From contig JAJZVJ010000020.1 in NCBI GenBank assembly GCA_021845705.1, positions 1-13,667 on the forward strand: 13,667 nucleotides of DNA, given 5' to 3'. The first letter of the stretch is position 1. Each line of letters opens with the position of its first letter. Shown in pieces: positions 8,222-13,667 of this stretch. The notes under the pieces were generated by a model that ran no database searches, was not told the origin of the DNA, and saw only the letters and a list, made by a program, of their open reading frames with translations. A program made the position numbers and the translations under genes. This DNA is from a bacterium (lineage in GTDB: Bacteria > Elusimicrobiota > Elusimicrobia > Elusimicrobiales > UBA9959).

Positions 8222-8908
8222 TTACTTCTTAGTTCTCGCCACCAGGCTGGCCGTTATGGCGAAGGTGAACAGGGTAGCCCACGGGACCAGATTATCCGTT
8301 ATCCACTTGGAAGCGGTGGAATAGGGCTTGCGCGGGATATAAACTATATCGCCGCTGGCCAGCGGGATGTTCTTGTCCATTTTCCCGGAGAATACGCCCT
8401 CAAGGTCGGCCTTTATCACCTGTTCGGCTATCTTGCCGTCGGGACCGGTCAAGCGCCTAAAGATACGCACTTTGTCCTTGCGGGCGTAATCCATCGTGCC
8501 GCCGGCCTGGGCCACCAGGTCCAGCAGGCGCATCCCCTCGCGGTATTCAAAGTAGCCGGGCTGGTTTATCTGGCCTATAACGGCCACGCGGCTTGAGGAG
8601 AATTTGCGCACGTTTATGGTAATGGACGGGTTGGCCACGTACTTGGAGAATTTAGCCGTGAGTATTTTCTGCAGGTCGTCCGGCTTCATGCCCTGCGCTT
8701 TCATCGAACCCAAAAGCGGAATCTCTATGGTCCCGTCCGGCTGCACCGTCACTTCCTTGGAAAATTCCTCGGCGGGCAGGACATTTATGCTTATTACGTC
8801 GCCGGCCTCGATGAAGTATTCCTTATCCAGCGCTCCCAGGTCCAGGCTGAAAGCCGGGATGGTGCTGAAAAAGGTCAAAATGGACAGTGCCAGGGAGATT
8901 ATCTTCAT
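8222..8908 (-). CDS. wza: Wza-like polysaccharide export protein (OPX family)
   Basis: From ATG 8908 the product has 228 residues (numbering from that Met). A signal peptide MKIISLALSILTFFSTIPAFS (written here only to its cleavage region) is followed by the Poly_export domain at about 30-101, with AGDVISINVLPAEEF and VQPDGTIEIPLLG, then a single SLBB domain at about 107-192, with RVAVIGQINQPGYFEY, LLDLVAQAGGT and LASGDIVYIPRKP. A hydrophobic helix near the C-terminus (about 206-223) may form the outer-membrane ring, as in Wza. There is no lipobox cysteine, so it is not an obvious lipoprotein, and it is shorter than Wza. A TTG at 8917 would add three residues, but it overlaps a TATAAT and lies directly after a stop codon; the ATG followed by Lys gives the better signal peptide. 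Neither start has a clear ribosome binding site. Confidence 0.9.
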   Translation of the reverse strand: MKIISLALSILTFFSTIPAFSLDLGALDKEYFIEAGDVISINVLPAEEFSKEVTVQPDGTIEIPLLGSMKAQGMKPDDLQKILTAKFSKYVANPSITINVRKFSSSRVAVIGQINQPGYFEYREGMRLLDLVAQAGGTMDYARKDKVRIFRRLTGPDGKIAEQVIKADLEGVFSGKMDKNIPLASGDIVYIPRKPYSTASKWITDNLVPWATLFTFAITASLVARTKK

Positions 8909-8945
8909 ATCGTTCAATTATATATATTAATGGCTTTTTTTACAC
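8909..8945 (-). promoter_or_regulatory. AT-rich island with TATAAT before the exporter gene; candidate promoter
   Basis: This 37-base gap is sharply AT-rich in a GC-rich window. The sense strand holds a run of seven A, then alternating TA ending in a perfect TATAAT at 8922-8917. At 16-17 base spacing the -35 candidates (TGTAAA or GTGTAA) match TTGACA at only three of six positions. A start about seven bases after TATAAT would fall at 8911-8910, leaving only 2-3 bases before ATG 8908, a nearly leaderless message; that would fit the absence of a ribosome binding site. It would separate the coiled-coil genes from the polysaccharide operon. It could also be just an AT-rich spacer. Confidence 0.35.
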
Positions 8946-9533
8946 TCACCTTCCGCCGTCCACGGCCTTGGCGAGGCTTTTTACCAGCGTTCTGAGCTCC
9001 TCCACCTTGCGTTCAAGTTCGCGCTCGCTGCCCTGGCCGCCGGAGGCAGAAGTTCCGCCGCTCCCCGCGGCTGCCCTGGAACTGAGCATTTCCACTTTTC
9101 TTGACAGCCCGTCCACGCGGTCGGCCAGAGCGGAGGCGTCCGGGCCCGGGCGTTTGTAATTAAAACTGAACCTTAAAAGCGCCAGCAGCAGGACCATGGA
9201 AAAAAGAGCGAATACCACCGCGCCTATAAGCACAAGATAATCGTAACCGGCCAGGACGCCGCCAAGCGTGGCTATCAGCGAGGCCAGCATGCCGAAAAGC
9301 ATGCTTTCTTTATTCTCGTTCAGGGGCGTGTTCTGCGGAGTTCCGGCGGAGGGACGCGGAAGCTGTTCCCTGAACGCCCTGTTATAGTGGTCCGGCCGGG
9401 CCGCCGCGGGCGGCGGTGTATACGGCCTGGCGGCGGCCGGGGGAGCCTCCGTTTCGGGCTGCGGCCGCGAGACAGGGCCCACTTCTATTTTAAGCTTATC
9501 CAGCAGGTTCTTCAGGTCGTCGGAACCTCTCAT
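8946..9533 (-). CDS. Small membrane protein with Pro-rich N-terminus and helical C-terminal tail
   Basis: I do not recognise a family for this 195-residue protein. Residues 1-18 form a short charged amphipathic segment (DDLKNLLDKLKIEV). Residues 20-66 are Pro/Ala-rich and contain two adjacent 10-residue units beginning PPAAARP (31-40 and 41-50). Two membrane helices follow at about 77-96 and 99-122, separated by only a few residues, so both ends should face the same side, probably the cytoplasm given the Arg/Lys after helix 2. Residues 133-152 and 169-190 are heptad-like (LADRVDGLSRKVEML; LERKVEELRTLVKSLAKAV), split by a Gly/Ser linker. The gene overlaps the upstream coiled-coil gene by ATGA, with GGGAA a few bases before ATG 9533. 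The layout suggests a membrane anchor that could dock to the neighbouring coiled-coil proteins; that is inference. Confidence 0.75.
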   Translation of the reverse strand: MRGSDDLKNLLDKLKIEVGPVSRPQPETEAPPAAARPYTPPPAAARPDHYNRAFREQLPRPSAGTPQNTPLNENKESMLFGMLASLIATLGGVLAGYDYLVLIGAVVFALFSMVLLLALLRFSFNYKRPGPDASALADRVDGLSRKVEMLSSRAAAGSGGTSASGGQGSERELERKVEELRTLVKSLAKAVDGGR

Positions 9534-10357
9534 AATTTCCCACCTCTCTCCCTGGCGGCCAGGGCTTTTTCCCTTTCGTCCAGGCCGGCCTTGATCTTAT
9601 CGAAGGTCTTTACGAGCTCGTCCTTGGCGGTCTTAAGGTCTTCCTCCATGGCTTTTTCACGGAGCTTCAGCTGCTGCATTTTTGCCGTGTAGCCGTTTTC
9701 AAGCGTCTGCTCCCTTGCGTCGATCTCCGTTTTTATGCGGTCAAAGGTTTTTATGAGCTCCGTCTTTTTTGCGTTAAGGTCCTCTTCCATCGCCTTCTCG
9801 CGCAGCTTCGCCTGCTTGGTCCTGGTGTCGTAAGCGTTTTCAAGCTCCCGCGCCTTCGCTTCCAGCGCCCCGTTCTTTTCTTCCCAGCGGGCCAGCATTT
9901 CCAGCTCTTTTTTATTTGCCTTCTCGTAAAGTTCCTGCATCCTGGCGGCGTATCTGGCGTTCAGGACGCCTTCCTGCTCCGTTATCTTCATTTTCATCTC
10001 GGAAAGCGACGTTTCGCGCTCCGTTACGGCAGATTTCATTTCCTCGACTTTTTCTAAAACCCCGGCTTTCTCGCGCTCCAGTCTGGCTATGCGCGCCTTA
10101 AACTCCTCGGCCTCTTTTTTAAACAGGCTTTCTTTCTGCGCGTACTCGTCCTGGTTCGAGGCCAGGCGCCCGGAATACTCGTGCTCGTAGCCGGTTATTA
10201 TATTGCCCAGGGTTTTAACGTCCGGCTCGAATTCCTCCAGGATGGCGTTAATATGCACGGAGGCCGGGTTCCTGTCTTCCCAGAGCCTGGCCCCCAGGGC
10301 CTTAAGCCTTTCTATCAGCTCCACCGGCACGCATTGTATCGCACGTTCTTTTTCCAT
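9530..10357 (-). CDS. Coiled-coil protein with two tandem 47-residue repeats
   Basis: A 275-residue soluble protein of no family I can name. Residues 1-60 hold all three prolines (11, 31, 45) and look like a small helical head (VPVELIERLKALGARLWEDR; ASVHINAILEEFEPDVKTLG). From about residue 58 to the end it is proline-free, rich in Glu, Lys, Ala and Leu, and almost surely a long coiled coil. Aromatics fall at 11-residue multiples (Tyr61/Tyr72; Tyr136/Trp158), as in the large upstream protein, suggesting common descent or co-assembly. Residues 172-218 and 219-265 are tandem copies sharing LREKAMEEDL and KTFD-IK. There is no signal peptide or membrane helix, so it should be cytoplasmic. AGAGGA lies about eight bases before ATG 10357, 27 bases after the upstream stop; the end overlaps the membrane-protein gene by ATGA, indicating one operon. 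Confidence 0.8.
   Translation of the reverse strand: MEKERAIQCVPVELIERLKALGARLWEDRNPASVHINAILEEFEPDVKTLGNIITGYEHEYSGRLASNQDEYAQKESLFKKEAEEFKARIARLEREKAGVLEKVEEMKSAVTERETSLSEMKMKITEQEGVLNARYAARMQELYEKANKKELEMLARWEEKNGALEAKARELENAYDTRTKQAKLREKAMEEDLNAKKTELIKTFDRIKTEIDAREQTLENGYTAKMQQLKLREKAMEEDLKTAKDELVKTFDKIKAGLDEREKALAARERGGKL
9563..9844 (-). repeat. Two tandem 141-base repeats inside the coiled-coil gene
   Basis: Units at 9704-9844 and 9563-9703 encode residues 172-218 and 219-265 of the 275-residue protein. By hand count 28 of 47 residues are identical, with a fully identical block LREKAMEEDL. The period of 47 residues equals three 11-residue plus two 7-residue turns (3x11 + 2x7), so the duplication keeps the coiled-coil register. 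Confidence 0.8.
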
Positions 10358-10384
10358 ATCAGAGTCCTCTGCTTTCGGGCCGGC

Positions 10385-13300
10385 CTATTTCCTGCCTTTA
10401 TAATCCGCTATCGCGCGGGTCAGTTCGGTCTTCATCTGTTCAAGCTCTGCCGTCTTAAGGGAGTAATCTTTCTCCAGCTTCAGCTTCGCTTCGTTCAGCT
10501 CTTTTTCTTTTTCACTGAGAGCCTGTTTCTGCGCGAAGAGCTCTTCGTTGAATTTATTGACGCGCATATTAAGCGCCGCGTGCAGCCCGTCCAGCTCCAG
10601 CTGCTTCTGCCTGTAGAAGCTGTCCCCTTCGGCCATAAGTTTCTCCTTGGCCGACAGGAGGGTCTCCAGCTGTTTTACGCGGGCGTCGCTGCGGGCTTTT
10701 TCCTCGGCGGCCAGCTCGCGGAAATGGCGGTCCTGCTCGGAGATGTTCTTCATCAGTTCCCCGGTGCTGGTCTCGCGGGATTTCAGCATCTCGTGCTCGA
10801 GCTCCTGTATCCTGGCGTCGGCCCCTTCTATATAGCGGTCCCGCAGCGCCAGCTCCTCCAGCAGCCTGTCCTTCTCTTCGGCGAAGCCCTCCTCAAGCAG
10901 GCCGGCCTCTTCCATACCGGATTTTTTCTGCCTGGCCAGCTCTTCCTGGGCATGGCGCAGTTTAAGTTCCAGCGTTTCCACCGCCGCGGCTACGGCGCCC
11001 GAGAGCCGCTCGTCCATCTCCTCTATCTGCGCCTTCTGCAGCTCCAGTTTCTCGGAGTGAAAAGTCATCTCGGCGGTCAGCAGCTTTTCAGAAAGCTCTT
11101 TGACCCTGGCGCCGGCGGCGGCGGCCTCGGCGCCCGTTTTTTCCAGCTCTGCCTTAAGCGAGGCGTTCTCGTCGGCAAGGCGCGCGTTCCTGAGCGAGAA
11201 CTCGCCGGCCAGCGCTTCGCGCCGCCCTTTGCAGTCTTCCTCCAGCGCCGCGCTCCTTGCGGCGTACGCTTTCTCCAGTTCTTCGCGGCGCGCGGAGATC
11301 CCTTCCGAAATGGCGGTCAGAACCTTCATCTCGTAATCGCGTTTGGCTTCGGTGGCGGCTTTGTTCAAAGCGTCCACGGTCCTGCCGCTCGCCTCCAGCG
11401 CGGCCGTAAGCTCGGTCTGGCCGGCCATGGCGGCGTCGAGGGATTTCACCAGGTCGGCCGTCTGCATGGCCACGGACTCTTTAACGCGGAAAGAAAGCTC
11501 CTTCTCGTAATTGGCCTTGGCCTCCATCAGCTCCAGGGCGAACCTGTCTTCGCGCCCGGCGTTCTCCATCTCCACCTCGCGCAATTTGGCGTTCATCGCC
11601 CCTATCTCTTTCTGGGAGGACTTGAAATTCTCCGAAGTTTCCAGCAGCGCCTGTTCGAGCCTGGCGCGCTCCGCCTGCCAGTTCCCCTTTTCCAGTTCCG
11701 TCTTGGCGGCAGCTTCGGCGAAAGCAGCCGCTATCCGGGCGGCGGCTTCAGCCTCGAAGCGGGTCCTCTGGACGCCGCATTCGGTTTCGGCGGCCGCGGC
11801 GGCGGCCTTGGCGGCGGCGAGGCGGCTTTCATTCTCGGCCAGCGCTTCGTTGACGCGGGCTTTCTCGGCCTCGAGGGCCTTGAGCTTGTCGCTGTAGCGC
11901 GCGGCGAACTCTTTTTCCAGGTCGGCCTTGCGGTTCTCGTAATCGGCGCGGGTGGCGGCGGCCCTCCCCTCGGCCATCTCTTCCACCTCGGAAGTGATGC
12001 GCGAGAGCTCGTTCTTGAAATTTTCCCTCTCTATGGCCGAAGCTTTGTCGGCCTCGGTCAGCTTCGCGGCCAGCCCGGCTATCTTTTCCTCGTAGGCGCG
12101 GCGTTTTTCCTCGAAAGAGGCCTCCGTCCTGGCCAGCATTTCGGCGTGGATGGCGGACTTGGCTTCGAACTCGGCGGCGATTTTGTTCTTTTCCTCCAGC
12201 AGGTGCCCTTCCCTGCTGCGCAGTTCATCTCTAAGGTTATTTACAGTCTCATTATAGGCCTGTTTTTCGGCTTCGAAGCCGGCAAGTTTCTCACGGAATG
12301 AGGCTTCCCCGGAGCGGAGGCGTTCCATGAGGTCTTTGTGATGCTCTTCACGGGTGGCGGTAAGGGCGCGCTCCACCTCCGCCAGCCTGGCGGCGCTGAC
12401 AGCGAGCGCCTCTTCGCGCGCGCGTTTTTCACCTTCGAGGATGGACTTCTCCACGTCCATGGACTGCCGCTCGGCCTGGAGGCGGGCCTCGAACTCTTTT
12501 ACGAACTCGGCGCGGCTGGCGGCTATTATATTTTCAAGCTCCTGTTTCTTCCCTTCATAATTCTTTTCAAGCGAAGCGGCGTGCTCCGTCTGGGCGGCCT
12601 CCAGAGAACCTATCCTGGCGTCGAATTCGGCCTGCAGCCTGGCGCGGTCCGCGTCCCAGGCGGCGGCCTTCTTCTCAAGCCTGGCCTGCAGTTCCCTTAC
12701 CGCGGCCTCTTTCGCGCTTTTTTCGGTTTCCAGCGCGGACAACTGGGCCCTGAAAGCGGTCTCTTTTTCGGAAATTATCTTAAGCAGTTCGGAGTGGTGG
12801 GCCTCCTGCTGGACGGCCAGCGCGTTCTCTATCTCTTTTATCCGGTCCTGGGCGGAGGCGAACTGCGCTTCGCGCACATGCTGCTCCTCAAGGAGCCTCG
12901 CCCGTTCTATCTGCCAGGAAGCTTCGAAGGCGCGTACCTGTTCGGCGTGGTCGCTGTCCGCGGCCCGGAGCTTCTCTTCCAGGCCCGCTTCCAGCATGCT
13001 CCGCAGCTTGCGGTAGTTTTCCTCGGTCTCGCGCTTTTTGGCGAGGTATTCCCCCTCCAGCTCGCGGCGCCGGGTTTCCACTTTCTCTTCGGAATGCCTG
13101 ACGCTGCTTTCAAGGCCGTTTATCCTTTCTGAAAGTTCTTTTTCGCGGGATTTGAACGAGTTCTGGAGCGCGGTCAGGCGCCCCTGGTAATCCCCCTCAA
13201 GCTCGGAGCGCAGCCCGTCATATTTTTTCTGCGCCTCCGCAAGACGGCCCGCGTACTGGCTTTCCACTTCCAGAAGGCGCCCGTTCCAGCGCTCTATAAC

Positions 13301-13667
13301 GGCGCGCTGGTTGCGGTCAAGCTCCTCGAATTTATCCGAGTATTCGCTTTCCAGGCTGTGGCGCAGGCTGTCGAGCTTGGCCTCTTTCTTCAGCAGCTGC
13401 TGGATATCCAGCTTGCCCTCCCCGAGAAGGGACATGGTGGCTTCCAGCTTGGTGTAAAAATCCTCTTTTTCCTCCAGGGTCTTGGAGCGGGAAGAGTAGG
13501 CGTCGGTAAGGGAGGCTTCCTTGAGCTGCAGGCGCTTAGCGGTTTCCTCGGCGAGAGTAAGGTTTTTCTTCAGGTCCGCCTTCTCTTTTTCAATGCTGTT
13601 AAGCCTTTCCAGCGCCCAGCGGAGCGTCATCCTGGCGGTGTCCAGGCTGGTAACGTCATTTACCAGC
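10385..13667 (-). CDS. Giant proline-free coiled-coil protein, N-terminus beyond window
   Basis: The frame runs from TAG at 10387-10385 through the right edge. Met at 13630 has no ribosome binding site, and the codons before it stay open (LVNDVTSLDTAR), so it is probably internal and the gene 5'-partial. At least 1093 residues are visible; numbering here is from that Met. The 1081 residues after it contain no proline, few Gly, and very many Ala, Glu, Lys, Leu and Arg: one almost unbroken coiled coil, roughly 160 nm long if fully helical. Aromatics recur every 11 residues in several blocks (115-159, 336-380), mixed with heptads. A 76-residue segment recurs after 152 residues, and W-x3-RARL occurs three times. 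Composition and length recall bacterial filament-forming or scaffold coiled coils (crescentin/FilP-like in a general sense), but no family is recognised. It is the first visible gene of a probable three-gene operon. Confidence 0.82.
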   Translation of the reverse strand, partial: LVNDVTSLDTARMTLRWALERLNSIEKEKADLKKNLTLAEETAKRLQLKEASLTDAYSSRSKTLEEKEDFYTKLEATMSLLGEGKLDIQQLLKKEAKLDSLRHSLESEYSDKFEELDRNQRAVIERWNGRLLEVESQYAGRLAEAQKKYDGLRSELEGDYQGRLTALQNSFKSREKELSERINGLESSVRHSEEKVETRRRELEGEYLAKKRETEENYRKLRSMLEAGLEEKLRAADSDHAEQVRAFEASWQIERARLLEEQHVREAQFASAQDRIKEIENALAVQQEAHHSELLKIISEKETAFRAQLSALETEKSAKEAAVRELQARLEKKAAAWDADRARLQAEFDARIGSLEAAQTEHAASLEKNYEGKKQELENIIAASRAEFVKEFEARLQAERQSMDVEKSILEGEKRAREEALAVSAARLAEVERALTATREEHHKDLMERLRSGEASFREKLAGFEAEKQAYNETVNNLRDELRSREGHLLEEKNKIAAEFEAKSAIHAEMLARTEASFEEKRRAYEEKIAGLAAKLTEADKASAIERENFKNELSRITSEVEEMAEGRAAATRADYENRKADLEKEFAARYSDKLKALEAEKARVNEALAENESRLAAAKAAAAAAETECGVQRTRFEAEAAARIAAAFAEAAAKTELEKGNWQAERARLEQALLETSENFKSSQKEIGAMNAKLREVEMENAGREDRFALELMEAKANYEKELSFRVKESVAMQTADLVKSLDAAMAGQTELTAALEASGRTVDALNKAATEAKRDYEMKVLTAISEGISARREELEKAYAARSAALEEDCKGRREALAGEFSLRNARLADENASLKAELEKTGAEAAAAGARVKELSEKLLTAEMTFHSEKLELQKAQIEEMDERLSGAVAAAVETLELKLRHAQEELARQKKSGMEEAGLLEEGFAEEKDRLLEELALRDRYIEGADARIQELEHEMLKSRETSTGELMKNISEQDRHFRELAAEEKARSDARVKQLETLLSAKEKLMAEGDSFYRQKQLELDGLHAALNMRVNKFNEELFAQKQALSEKEKELNEAKLKLEKDYSLKTAELEQMKTELTRAIADYKGRK
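12158..12841 (-). repeat. Long-period repeat (152 residues, 456 bases) in the giant coiled-coil gene
   Basis: Residues 264-339 (12841-12614) and 416-491 (12385-12158) align without gaps at an offset of 152 residues, with about 23 of 76 identities by hand count. These include a shared His-His pair (278-279 and 430-431), matching Phe at 293/445 and 336/488, and the ends AEFDAR/AEFEAK. A shorter third resemblance starts at residue 940 (RIQELEHEML...ISEQDRHFREL). Composition bias in coiled coils inflates such matches, so common origin is likely but unproven. Confidence 0.5.
13091..13288 (-). repeat. Run of 11-residue (33-base) hendecad units with aromatic first position
   Basis: Residues 115-180 of the giant protein divide into six consecutive 11-residue units starting W115, Y126, Y137, Y148, F159 and I170: WNGRLLEVESQ, YAGRLAEAQKK, YDGLRSELEGD, YQGRLTALQNS, FKSREKELSER, INGLESSVRHS. 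Several share a small residue plus Arg-Leu at positions 3-5. The spacing is exact. At DNA level the units have diverged, so this is an old protein-level repeat. Confidence 0.7.

Noticed and set aside
8915..8917. TTG at 8917 as the exporter start
   Set aside because: It overlaps the TATAAT, follows a stop codon directly, has no ribosome binding site, and gives a poorer signal peptide than ATG 8908. It cannot be fully excluded.
10181..12301. A 706-codon open frame on the plus strand opposite the coiled-coil genes
   Set aside because: It spans two well-supported minus-strand genes and their junction; its product is low-complexity Leu/Phe/Gly/Gln. Long antisense frames are expected opposite GC-rich Glu/Lys/Ala/Leu coding sequence.
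12338..13132. A 264-codon plus-strand frame opposite the giant coiled-coil gene
   Set aside because: Same antisense effect as the 706-codon frame; Leu/Gly/Phe-rich with no motif.
10385..13630. Many recurring short strings rich in CTC, TTC and GGC that look like DNA repeats
   Set aside because: Most are the reverse complement of Glu, Lys and Ala codons of a coiled coil; only the protein-level repeats listed above keep a fixed spacing.
1..13667. tRNA, rRNA, CRISPR array, insertion sequence, prophage or intrinsic terminator
   Set aside because: Looked for on both strands; no clover-leaf-like segment, direct-repeat array, transposase or stem followed by U-run was recognised.

Overview
The window reads as one block of GC-rich bacterial DNA in which every supported gene lies on the minus strand, so transcription runs from the right edge (13667) to the left edge (1). 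A Wza-type outer-membrane polysaccharide exporter and a Wzc-type co-polymerase/tyrosine kinase point to a diderm (Gram-negative-type) bacterium. I cannot fix the phylum from sequence alone. The GC-rich style and the coiled-coil load remind me of uncultured Elusimicrobiota-like or deltaproteobacterial-like genomes, but that is only a guess. No tRNA, rRNA, CRISPR array, insertion sequence or integration site was seen. No gap between genes exceeds about 60 bases.

Right part (13667 to 8946), three genes in transcription order: (i) a very long coiled-coil protein, at least 1093 residues, open at the right edge and without a single proline in the 1081 residues I checked; (ii) a 275-residue coiled-coil protein ending in two tandem 47-residue repeats; (iii) a 195-residue protein with a proline-rich N-terminal part, two membrane helices and a C-terminal helical segment. 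Genes (ii) and (iii) overlap by ATGA. I recognise no named family for these three. Both coiled-coil proteins show aromatic residues spaced by 11 residues (hendecads) mixed with heptads, so they look like related fibrous proteins.

Middle junction (8945 to 8909): a short AT-rich island with a perfect TATAAT sits just before the exporter gene. It may mark the promoter of the polysaccharide operon, giving a nearly leaderless message.

Left part (8908 to 1), a tightly packed polysaccharide assembly operon: Wza-like exporter, Wzc-like chain-length regulator/BY-kinase, Wzy/WaaL-like O-antigen polymerase or ligase, two SAM-dependent methyltransferases, a CgeB-like glycosyltransferase, a Wzx-like flippase, and a partial polytopic membrane protein at the left edge. 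Together they fit a Wzx/Wzy-dependent pathway: lipid-linked repeat units are built and methylated in the cytoplasm, flipped by Wzx, polymerised by the Wzy-like protein under control of the Wzc-like protein, and exported through the Wza-like channel. No initiating phosphoglycosyltransferase and no Wzb-type phosphatase lie inside the window.

The most promising unexplained element is the right-hand trio: a proline-free hendecad rod, a smaller repeat-bearing coiled coil and a small membrane protein with a helical tail, directly upstream of the polysaccharide machine in the same orientation. A filament or scaffold with a membrane anchor, perhaps organising envelope polysaccharide secretion, is a testable idea but is inference only.
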